NCBI GenBank assembly: GCA_013178015.1
Contig: JABLXR010000037.1
Span: 1-39,479 of the forward strand
DNA length: 39,479 nucleotides
Direction of reading: 5' to 3'
From: Anaerolineae bacterium
GTDB lineage: Bacteria > Chloroflexota > Anaerolineae > DRVO01
Below, piece by piece: positions 32,272 through 39,479 of this stretch. The position numbers were made by a program, and so were the translations under genes. Below the pieces are notes generated by a model. It made no database searches and was not told the DNA's origin. It saw nothing but the letters and a program-made list of their open reading frames with translations. Numbering within the stretch: position 1 is the stretch's first letter; each line of letters begins with the position of its first letter.

Positions 32272-33552
32272 TCACCGACGGGGCTCGGGCGAGCGCCACA
32301 TCACCAGGCCGGCCGTCAGGTACAGGATCAGTGCCAGGGCGAAGACGGCACCAAACCCCGCCGTCTGGACCACTACGCCTCCGAGGGCCGTAGCCAGCGA
32401 GGCGATGCCTGTCGCGGTATTGGTCAGCCCGATGTATATGGGACGATCGTCGGCTGGGGCGGCGTCCAGTAGGAAGTTGGTGCCCCCGATGAAGATGCCG
32501 GTGCGGGTCACACCCAGGAGGGCGAAGACGAGGCCGAAGTAGCCGAGGGCGAACCAACCGGGCGCCCCGAGAGCGCGGAAAGCGGGAACGGCGGTCACGG
32601 CGAGTAGGGGCACCAGCACACCGAGTAGGGCTGCCAACCGCAGGACCGCTCGGTTGCCCACCCCGTCGCTCACCCGTCCCCACATGTACGTGGACATAAT
32701 ATTGGCTACGGTGGCTACCATGAGGTATGAGCCAGCGATGGCGTCGGGGAGCCCGAAGACAAGCTTAGCGTACAGAATGTAGAAGGGGCCGGCGATCTCC
32801 GCCAGCATGAAGCCGACCCGGGCGGCCATGAAACAGCGGTAGGCGACGTTGCGCCCGGGCAAGGCGGTCGCCCGCCGCAACTGCTCCGGAACGCTGGCCC
32901 GCGGACGGGTGTTGCGGTCCCTCGGCTCCCGCACGAAAGCGAACGAACCCAGCGACACGGCCAGGGAGACGGCGGAGAGGACGAACAGGATGCCGTAGTC
33001 GCGAGGGAAGGGGATGCCTCGGGCATCGTCCAGCACGTAGCTCACTACCAAGGAGCCCAGCAGTATCAGGCATCCGCCGATGGACATGCGCCAGGCCATG
33101 AACCGGCCTCGCATCCGGGAAGGTATGGTCTTTCCCACCACGTCGGTGAAGGCCAGCCCGGATAGGCCTCCACTCAGGGTGTTGACGGACATGAAGAGGA
33201 AGGTTAGGGCCAGCAGGAGGCCACCGCCCGGAAGCAAAAGGGCGGCCAGGGCCAGGGCGAAGTTGGCCGATATCCGCAGGGCTGCCGCCATCCGATAGTA
33301 GGGCAGTTTCGCCGGTGCTGCCTGCACACGACCGGATATCAGCAGCTGGGGCAGGAACCAGCCCCCCATCCGCACCGGCACCAGCAGCCCTACCAAGATG
33401 GGTGAATCGGTGAGGCGGGCGATGAAGACGCTCAAGACGAGGGTGGGGTCCTGGAGGGCATCGGCCAGGGCAAAGGCCACGCCGTTCACCACTCCGAGAG
33501 CGAAGTTCAGGCGCAGGTGACGCCTAGCGTGCGGATGAAGCTCTTCCAGCAT
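32272..33552 (-). CDS. MFS transporter 1
   Basis: A 426-residue membrane protein with about 12 hydrophobic segments and the family loop TDVVGKTIPSRMRGRFMAWRM between helices. A second related motif is RVSDGVGNRAVLRLAALLG. The start is set at the ATG at 33552 (MLEELHPHARRHL) because the paralogue next door aligns from the same point; an upstream in-frame ATG adds 21 unrelated residues. No clear ribosome binding site. Substrate unknown. Confidence 0.84.
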   Translation of the reverse strand: MLEELHPHARRHLRLNFALGVVNGVAFALADALQDPTLVLSVFIARLTDSPILVGLLVPVRMGGWFLPQLLISGRVQAAPAKLPYYRMAAALRISANFALALAALLLPGGGLLLALTFLFMSVNTLSGGLSGLAFTDVVGKTIPSRMRGRFMAWRMSIGGCLILLGSLVVSYVLDDARGIPFPRDYGILFVLSAVSLAVSLGSFAFVREPRDRNTRPRASVPEQLRRATALPGRNVAYRCFMAARVGFMLAEIAGPFYILYAKLVFGLPDAIAGSYLMVATVANIMSTYMWGRVSDGVGNRAVLRLAALLGVLVPLLAVTAVPAFRALGAPGWFALGYFGLVFALLGVTRTGIFIGGTNFLLDAAPADDRPIYIGLTNTATGIASLATALGGVVVQTAGFGAVFALALILYLTAGLVMWRSPEPRR

Positions 33553-33687
33553 GGATAGGGAGATCCCCGAGCCGAGGCATCTCGACAGTGTACCATCCCT
33601 GCCGGTGCTGGGCACCCGCGCGCCGCATAGGGAGGGGCGGGATCTCTGGGGCCGTAAGGGGCGGCCCCTGGGCCGGGCAGGGAAGGC

Positions 33688-34995
33688 TCAGCGCGGTACG
33701 GACGACACTTCACCCAGAGACCGCGGCTCAGCGGCGCGCGTGATGGCGACGCCGGCCCCAGCGTAGAAAGCCAAGGCGAGGGCGAACAGGGCCCAGTAAC
33801 CGAGCGCCTCAACAATGAAGCCCCCCAGTACGTTGGTCAGGGAGGCGATGCCCACCAGGGTGTTGGTAAACCCTAGGTAGATGGGCCGGTCGTGGGCGGG
33901 CGCGATGTCCAGCAGGAAGGCTTGTCCCCCGACGTTGACCGCAGTGCGGGAGGCGCCCAGAGTGGCGAACACCACCCCGAAGAGGATGGTGGCCACCGCC
34001 CCGCTGGCACCGCCCACGGCCCGTGCCAGGGGCAGCACCGTGAGAGCCACCAGCGGGGCGACGCCTCCGAGCGCGCAGGCGATGCGCAGCAGGGCCCTGT
34101 TGCCAGCGCGGTCGCTCACCCGGCCCCAGAAGTAGGTGGAGGCAATGTTGGCTGCAGTAGCCACCATGAGGTACGTGCCTGCCATGGCTGTAGGCAGCCC
34201 CACTACCGCACTGGCGTAGAGGATGTAGAAAGGCGAGGCTATCTCCGCCACCATGAGCAGCACCCGCGCCACCAGGAAATGGCGGTAGTCGGCGTTGCCC
34301 CGAGGCAGAGAGCCGGCCCGCCGCAACTGCTCCGGCAGGCTCGCCCGGGGCTGCACCTGGCCATCGCGCGGCTCCTTGGTGAAGGCAAAGGCGGTCATGG
34401 AAATGCCGATGGCGAAGGCCGCCAGAAGGAACAGAATGGCGTAGTTGCGCGGGAACTGGTACCGCGCAGTGTCGCTGAGAACGTGCCGCACCACCAGAGA
34501 GCCCAGCAGGGCTAGCAGCCCTCCCAGGAACATGCGCCAGGCGAAATAGCCACCCCGCATGCGAGAGGGTATGGTCTTGGCCACCACATCCATGTAGGCC
34601 AGACCCGACAGCCCCCCAGTGAGGGAGAAGGTCCCCAGGAACAGGAACATGAGGGCCAAGAGGAGCTGGCGGTCGGTAACCAGGAAGGTGGAGGCCGCCA
34701 GGGCGGATACCGAGGCTATGCGCAGGGTGGCACCCAGGCGGTAGAAGGGCATCTTCTGCGGCGCCGCCTGCACGCGCCCGGAGAGCAGCAACTGGGGCAG
34801 GAACCAGCCCCCCAGGCGCAGGGGCTGGAGGAACCCCACGAACACGTTCGACCCGCTGAGCTGATTGACGAATACGCTCAGGACCAGATTGGTGTCTTGG
34901 AGGGCGTCGCCCAGGCTGAAGATGCCACCATTGAGGAGCCCGAGAAGGTAGTTGCGCCTCAAGTGGCGACGTGCCTCAGGATGTAGCTCTTCCAC
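33688..34995 (-). CDS. MFS transporter 2, paralogue of MFS 1
   Basis: A 435-residue paralogue of the preceding transporter, alike over the full length (VEELHPEARRHLRRN, MDVVAKTIPSRMRGGYFAWRM, RVSDRAGNRALLRIA). The start is set at GTG 34995 by alignment with MFS 1. The open frame extends upstream to 35184, but that part is encoded by the 109-bp repeat region and is probably not translated. A tandem duplication is the simplest origin. Substrate unknown. Confidence 0.82.
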   Translation of the reverse strand: MEELHPEARRHLRRNYLLGLLNGGIFSLGDALQDTNLVLSVFVNQLSGSNVFVGFLQPLRLGGWFLPQLLLSGRVQAAPQKMPFYRLGATLRIASVSALAASTFLVTDRQLLLALMFLFLGTFSLTGGLSGLAYMDVVAKTIPSRMRGGYFAWRMFLGGLLALLGSLVVRHVLSDTARYQFPRNYAILFLLAAFAIGISMTAFAFTKEPRDGQVQPRASLPEQLRRAGSLPRGNADYRHFLVARVLLMVAEIASPFYILYASAVVGLPTAMAGTYLMVATAANIASTYFWGRVSDRAGNRALLRIACALGGVAPLVALTVLPLARAVGGASGAVATILFGVVFATLGASRTAVNVGGQAFLLDIAPAHDRPIYLGFTNTLVGIASLTNVLGGFIVEALGYWALFALALAFYAGAGVAITRAAEPRSLGEVSSVPR

Positions 34996-35117
34996 TATGT
35001 CGCGTGCCGCCGCTCTCTGCCAGATGAGATAGCACCTTGATACAGCAGCAGGGCGACACTGGCAAAGCGGGCTCGAGGCCGTTCGCGGCGGTGCCCAGGC
35101 AGGACCCTCCGGTGGGC

Positions 35118-35369
35118 GAGGCCTGTCGCGCGTGGGCGCGCGAACTCCTCGGGGGTGGTTGGCTCTTTGCCGCCAAGAATACACGCCCTAGGCCCGGCGG
35201 CGCTCGGGCGAACATGTGGGCTGGAGGAGGCCTGTCGCGCGTGGGCGCGCGAACTCCTCGGGGGTGGTTGGCTCTTTGCCGTCAAGAATACACGCCCTAG
35301 GCCCGGCGGCGCTCGGGCGAACATGTGGGCTGGAGGAGGCCTGTCGCGCGTGGGCGCGCGAACTCCTCG
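35118..35369. repeat. 109-bp direct tandem repeat, 2.3 units
   Basis: Units start at 35118, 35227 and 35336; the third is cut at 35369. Units one and two differ at one base (gccgcc against gccgtc near 35172 and 35281). Each contains the hairpin tcgcgcg-tggg-cgcgcga. The unit length is not a multiple of three, so apparent ORFs across it restart in shifted frames. It lies upstream of MFS 2. Very low divergence suggests a recent or homogenised expansion. Confidence 0.92.
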
Positions 35370-35796
35370 AAGGAAGGTATACCCGCGGTGCAGTCGAGGC
35401 TGGCTCGCCTAGTGCGAGCGCGGCGAAGGCCCTGCGCGGCGGTGTTGGTCGGAGGCGGCACTACGGGTTCTGGGCCATCACCTCTTGCTTGCCCTTGGCC
35501 GCCTCGAGTTGTATGCTCTGGCGAGTGCCTCATCTAATTACTCGCGCACCGAATGAGCCCTGTCAGGCCTGGTTTCCTGCGCGAAGCAGCAGGCAGATCT
35601 GGCTGGGTCCAGTCGGAGGCCTGGTCCGGCCACACCGGAGACGCAGCTGCACAGAGGAGTTCCCGTAGGCCCAGGCCGGCAACGGCCTGGGCTGAACTGG
35701 CCCGGGTACGGCAGGTCTCGAGGGAGGTATTCGTGGCACGCCGGCATCGGGTTCGCCCGGCAGTTGATGTGAAAGCCCTCGGGGAGGGGTGAGTCC
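35370..35796. other. Spacer before the ABC exporter operon
   Basis: No gene with coding character is seen. It contains the promoter candidate at 35489-35517. Short ORFs here are rich in Arg/Pro and look like composition artefacts. Confidence 0.35.
35489..35517 (+). promoter_or_regulatory. Possible promoter of the ABC exporter genes
   Basis: TTGCCC (35489-35494), a 17-base spacer and TATGCT (35512-35517), four of six matches in each box. The leader to the first ATG would be about 275 bases, longer than usual. Confidence 0.3.
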
Positions 35797-37542
35797 ATGA
35801 GGATTCCGCTCCGGCAGTACTGGACTCTGCTGGCGGACTACATCCGCCCCCAGCAGAGACGAGTGCTGATGCTAGCTATGCTGCTCCTGGGCAGCATCGC
35901 CCTGCAGGCGGTCAACCCCCAGATCATGCGCTACTTCATTGACGCCGCTCGCAGCGGAGCCACGGACGACGCCCTTCTGCGGTCTGCCCTCCTCTTCATC
36001 ATGCTGGCGGTGGCCCAGCAGGGTGCCGCTGTGGGTGCGGCGTACCTGGGCGAGAATGTGGGCTGGACTTCCACCAACGCCCTGCGCTCCGACCTGGCTC
36101 GCCACTGCCTTCACTTGGACATGTCTTTCCACAACCGGCACACCCCGGGAGAGATGATCGAACGCGTAGATGGCGACGTCACCTCGCTGTCGAACTTCTT
36201 CTCCCAGTTCACCATTCAGCTTCTGGGCAATGCCCTGTTGCTGCTGGTGATCCTCGGGCTCCTTTTCCAGGAGGACTGGCGGGTGGGGCTGGTGCTGACT
36301 GGGTTCGTCGTGCTGGCAATGGCGGTGCTGAACCGACTGCGCGGCATCGCCGTGCCTCAGTGGCACGCGGCTCGCGAGGCCAGCGCCGAGCTGTTCGGCT
36401 TTCTGGAGGAGCGGCTGGCGGGCACCGAGGACATACGCTCCGCCGGGGCCAAAGCCTACGTCATGCGCCGCTTCTACGAACTCATGCGTCGCATCCTCAG
36501 GGAGCACCTGCGGGCCGGGCTCATGACCAACGTGATGATCAACACCTCCACCATGATCTTTGTGGTGGGTAACGCCCTCGCCCTGGCGGTGGGTGCCTAC
36601 GTCTACCAGGCCGGCCTGGTCACCATCGGCACTGTATACCTCATCTTCAACTACACCAACCTCATCAACCGACCTATTCAGCGCATCTCTCAGCAGTTGG
36701 AGGACCTGCAGCGCGCCTCTGCCGGCATTACCCGAATTCGGGAGCTGTTCGCCACCGAGGCCACCATCGTCGAGCACGGCACGTCGCTCCTGCCCCCCGG
36801 CCCCCTGTCGGTCGAGTTCGACCGCGTGTCCTTCAGCTACGACGCCGACGAGCCCGTGCTCGGAGACCTGAGCTTCCGCCTGGAGCCGGGCCGGGTGATG
36901 GGGTTGTTGGGCCGCACCGGATCGGGCAAGACCACCATCAGCCGCCTTCTCTTCCGCCTCTACGAACCCCAGGAGGGGACCGTGCGCCTGGGAGGAGTGG
37001 ACATACGGGACCTGCCCCTGGCCGAGCTTCGCCGGGGTGTGGGGATGGTCACCCAGAATGTCCAGCTCTTCCATGCCTCCCTGCGCGACAACCTGACGTT
37101 CTTCGACCGCGGCATCTCCGATGAGAGTATCCTCCGGGTGATCGGCGAGCTGGGCCTCCAGGAATGGTTCGAGTCCCTGCCCGAGGGATTGGACACCGAG
37201 ATCGAGTCGGGCGGCAGCGGGCTTTCCAGCGGCGAGGCGCAGCTCCTGGCCTTCACCCGCATCTTCCTCAAGGACCCCGGGCTGATCGTGCTGGACGAGG
37301 CCTCCTCCCGGCTGGACCCAGCCACCGAGCAGCTCATCGAGCGGGCGGTGGAGCGCCTACTCAAAGATCGCACCGGCGTCATCATCGCTCACCGGCTGGG
37401 GACCGTCCTGCGGGCGGACGAGATCATGATCATCGAAGAGGGCAGGATCCTGGAACACGGCGACCGGGAGGTGCTGGCCGCCGATCCGGGCTCGCGCTTC
37501 AGCGGCTTGCTCAAGACGGGCTTGGAGGAGGTGCTGGCGTGA
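35797..37542 (+). CDS. ABC exporter half-transporter, subunit 1 (catalytic Walker B, degenerate signature)
   Basis: A 581-residue fusion of a six-helix membrane domain (about 1-330) and an ATPase domain. Walker A is GRTGSGKT (372-379) and the Q-loop VGMVTQN. The signature is LSSGE (476-480) instead of LSGGQ, and Walker B is LIVLDE with Glu501. The switch His is His532 (IIAHRL). The ATG has a GGGGAGGGG stretch upstream. The stop overlaps the next gene by four bases (GTGA). Complementary defects in the two subunits indicate an obligate heterodimer. Substrate unknown: lipid, peptide and drug are all possible. Confidence 0.9.
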   Translation: MRIPLRQYWTLLADYIRPQQRRVLMLAMLLLGSIALQAVNPQIMRYFIDAARSGATDDALLRSALLFIMLAVAQQGAAVGAAYLGENVGWTSTNALRSDLARHCLHLDMSFHNRHTPGEMIERVDGDVTSLSNFFSQFTIQLLGNALLLLVILGLLFQEDWRVGLVLTGFVVLAMAVLNRLRGIAVPQWHAAREASAELFGFLEERLAGTEDIRSAGAKAYVMRRFYELMRRILREHLRAGLMTNVMINTSTMIFVVGNALALAVGAYVYQAGLVTIGTVYLIFNYTNLINRPIQRISQQLEDLQRASAGITRIRELFATEATIVEHGTSLLPPGPLSVEFDRVSFSYDADEPVLGDLSFRLEPGRVMGLLGRTGSGKTTISRLLFRLYEPQEGTVRLGGVDIRDLPLAELRRGVGMVTQNVQLFHASLRDNLTFFDRGISDESILRVIGELGLQEWFESLPEGLDTEIESGGSGLSSGEAQLLAFTRIFLKDPGLIVLDEASSRLDPATEQLIERAVERLLKDRTGVIIAHRLGTVLRADEIMIIEEGRILEHGDREVLAADPGSRFSGLLKTGLEEVLA

Positions 37543-39392
37543 GCCAGATCTCGGCGGAGGTTGGCGTAGTGCCCGTCACCGTCGGTAGGGAGAGTGAGCC
37601 GCCGAGGCCGCTTCCCACCTGGAAGTACCTGTGGATGATGATGCGCTACCAAACGGGGCGCTTCATCCTCATGACGGCGCTGCGCACCGCGATCTTCGCC
37701 GCCATCCCTCAGGCGGGCGGGCTCATCGTGCAGAGGTTCTTCGACACCCTCACTGGGGACGCCCCAGCCACGATCGGCCCCTGGGCCCTGGCTGCCCTCA
37801 TTGTGGCCGTCGGCCTGGCCCGGGTAGCTTTCGTCTTCGTGGACGTGGCCCTCAACTACCAGTGGTCCTTCACCATTCGGGCTCTGCTGCGGCGCAACCT
37901 GTTCGAGCACATCCTGGACCGGCCAGGGGCTCGGGCGCTGCCCTATTCCACCGGCGAGGCCATCAGCCGCTTCGGTGGCGACGTGGAAGAGGCAGTGAAC
38001 TTCCTGGCGGCCAACCTCTTCCTCGTCGGTACCACCATCTTCAGTATCGTGGCCGTGGTAGTCATGCTTGGCATCAACGCCCGGATCGCCCTGGTGGTGT
38101 TCATCCCTCTCCTCCTGGTGATGGTGGCGGCGAACCTGGCCCGAGAGCGGTTCACCACCTACCGCCGGGCCAGCCGGAAGGCTACCGGCATCGTGGTGGA
38201 CTTCATCGCCGAAATGTTCGACTCAGCCCAGGCGGTCAAAGTGGCCAACGCTGAGGATCGCATGATCGAGCACCTGGACCGGCTGAGCGAAGATCGCCGG
38301 GTGGCCGCCCTGCGGGATCGAGTGTTCCACGAGGTCATGCACTCGGTGTTCTACAACGCGGTCAACTTGGGTACCGGGCTCATACTGCTGATGTCAGGGC
38401 AGGCCATCAGGTCGGGCACGTTCACCGTGGGCGACTTCGCCCTCTTCGTCTACTACCTCAACTACGCCACCGAGTTCTCCTACATGATCGGCTCCCTGCT
38501 GGCCCGCTACAAGCAGGTGGGCGTCTCGTTCGAACGCATGGTGCAGCTGCTACAGGATGCCTCTCCCGACACCCCGGTGAAGCACGCGCCTGTCTACATG
38601 CGAGGGAAGCTCCCTCCCGTCCCTTACCAGGCCAAGACCGCGGAGCATCGGCTGGAGCGGCTGCAGGCCACAGGGCTCACCTATCGCTATCCCGACAGCG
38701 GCCGGGGCATCGAGGACGTCAGCCTCGACCTGCCCCGGGGCTCGTTCACCGTGGTCACCGGCCGCATCGGCTCCGGCAAGACCACGCTCCTGCGCGCTCT
38801 CTTAGGGCTCGTCCCTCGAGAGAGGGGCGAGATCCGCTGGAACGGCGAGCTGGTGGAGGACCCGGCGGACTTCCTGGTGCCTCCCCGCGCCTCCTACACC
38901 TCCCAGGTGCCCCGCCTGTTCAGCGAGAGCCTGCGGGACAACATCCTGATGGGCTTGCCCGAGGACAAGGTAGACCTGTGGGACGCGGTGAAGGCCGCGG
39001 TCCTCAGCGAGGACGTGGCTCTCATGTCTGAGGGCCTGGACACGGTGATCGGGCCCAAAGGGGTGCGGCTCTCGGGCGGGCAGGGCCAGCGGGCGGCAGC
39101 GGCCCGCATGTTCGTGCGCGACGCTGAACTGCTGGTGGTGGACGATCTCTCCAGCGCTCTGGACGTGGAGACGGAGCGGCAACTATGGGAGGGGGTGTTC
39201 GCCCGGCGCCAGGTCACTTGCCTGGTGGTGTCCCATCGGCGGGCGGTGCTCCGTCGGGCCGACCACATCATCGTGCTCAGAGACGGGAGGGTGGTGGCCC
39301 AGGGCACGCTGGACGAACTGCTGAAGACTTCCGAGGAAATGCAGCGCCTCTGGCGCGGTGACGTGGGATCGGACGAGGAGGATGGGCGGTAG
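37539..39392 (+). CDS. ABC exporter half-transporter, subunit 2 (canonical signature, degenerate Walker B)
   Basis: A 617-residue half-transporter. The start is taken as GTG 37539 (MSQISAEVG), overlapping the upstream stop; the frame is open further upstream but only inside the partner gene. The membrane domain spans about 35-350, with a 30-residue linker before the ATPase. Walker A is GRIGSGKT (408-415), the signature canonical LSGGQ (511-515) and the switch His retained (VVSHRRAV). Walker B is LLVVDD, with Asp536 where the catalytic Glu is expected. The nucleotide site built from its Walker motifs and the partner's LSSGE would be non-catalytic. Confidence 0.9.
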   Translation: MSQISAEVGVVPVTVGRESEPPRPLPTWKYLWMMMRYQTGRFILMTALRTAIFAAIPQAGGLIVQRFFDTLTGDAPATIGPWALAALIVAVGLARVAFVFVDVALNYQWSFTIRALLRRNLFEHILDRPGARALPYSTGEAISRFGGDVEEAVNFLAANLFLVGTTIFSIVAVVVMLGINARIALVVFIPLLLVMVAANLARERFTTYRRASRKATGIVVDFIAEMFDSAQAVKVANAEDRMIEHLDRLSEDRRVAALRDRVFHEVMHSVFYNAVNLGTGLILLMSGQAIRSGTFTVGDFALFVYYLNYATEFSYMIGSLLARYKQVGVSFERMVQLLQDASPDTPVKHAPVYMRGKLPPVPYQAKTAEHRLERLQATGLTYRYPDSGRGIEDVSLDLPRGSFTVVTGRIGSGKTTLLRALLGLVPRERGEIRWNGELVEDPADFLVPPRASYTSQVPRLFSESLRDNILMGLPEDKVDLWDAVKAAVLSEDVALMSEGLDTVIGPKGVRLSGGQGQRAAAARMFVRDAELLVVDDLSSALDVETERQLWEGVFARRQVTCLVVSHRRAVLRRADHIIVLRDGRVVAQGTLDELLKTSEEMQRLWRGDVGSDEEDGR

Positions 39393-39479
39393 GGGAGAGG
39401 GGGAGAGGGGGAGACAGGGAGAGGGAGAGAGGGGGAGACAGGGAGAGGGAGAGAGGGGGAGACAGGGAGAGGGGGAGAG
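39393..39479. repeat. Purine-only tandem repeat, 24-bp period, runs off the window
   Basis: gagaca recurs at 39411, 39435 and 39459, giving a 24-base unit of g/a with a single c. It follows the exporter stop and continues beyond the right edge. Such homopurine tracts can form triplex or slipped structures and are difficult to assemble. Confidence 0.75.

Noticed and set aside
34996-35324. N-terminal extension of MFS 2 and overlapping Arg/Pro-rich ORFs
   Set aside because: Encoded by the 109-bp repeat in shifting frames; the paralogue aligns only from the GTG at 34995.
37164-37538. Upstream extension of ABC exporter subunit 2
   Set aside because: Lies inside subunit 1 in another frame; the GTGA overlap start explains the gene better.

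Overview
The window is a GC-rich bacterial chromosome segment. Its gene content fits a Chloroflexota (Anaerolineae-like) heterotroph: a SARP/NB-ARC/TPR giant regulator, DUF3604 and ceramidase-like enzymes, URO-D family pairs, several PIN-type toxin-antitoxin pairs and many short intergenic palindromic repeats. This assignment is inference from gene content; no rRNA or marker gene is present. I saw no tRNA or rRNA gene, no true CRISPR array and no recognisable transposase.

Layout. 0-2 kb: left-truncated AddB-like nuclease (-), divergent from sucC-sucD (2.1-4.1 kb, +). 4.5-7 kb: sulfatase and Gfo/Idh/MocA oxidoreductase (-). 7.3-8.1 kb: GyrI-like ligand-binding protein and a small ORF (+). 8.3-11.2 kb: SARP-NB-ARC-TPR regulator (-), divergent from a sugar-type ABC importer (lipoprotein and two permeases, 11.5-14.9 kb) followed by a DUF3604/PHP-like protein (15.1-17.4 kb). 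17.3-18.8 kb: MNT nucleotidyltransferase, PIN toxin and Phd-type antitoxin (-), bracketed by the DUF3604 tail and a decayed second copy of that tail. 19.6-21.0 kb: ceramidase-like enzyme 1. 21.1-22.5 kb: two copies of one long palindrome with phased tandem arrays enclosing a GIY-YIG nuclease gene; this is the most unusual structure here. 22.7-26.3 kb: two URO-D family proteins and a nucleoside phosphorylase whose 3' end runs into an oppositely oriented UPF0175/DUF3368 pair. 26.7-28.0 kb: ceramidase-like enzyme 2. 28.2-28.8 kb: DUF433/DUF5615 pair. 28.9-32.2 kb: GH20-like glycosidase and nitrilase-family protein. 32.3-35.0 kb: two paralogous MFS transporters (-). 35.1-35.4 kb: 109-bp tandem repeat. 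35.8-39.4 kb: heterodimeric ABC exporter. The right edge is a purine-rich satellite.

How it may work together (inference): extracellular glycan or glycolipid-like material would be attacked by the sulfatase, ceramidase-like and GH20-like enzymes, sugars imported by the ABC system (its ATPase is not encoded here), oxidised by the Gfo/Idh/MocA enzyme, and the divergently placed regulator may control the importer. Three different PIN-type toxin-antitoxin pairs lie at the junctions of these metabolic blocks, two of them in tail-to-tail contact with a metabolic gene.
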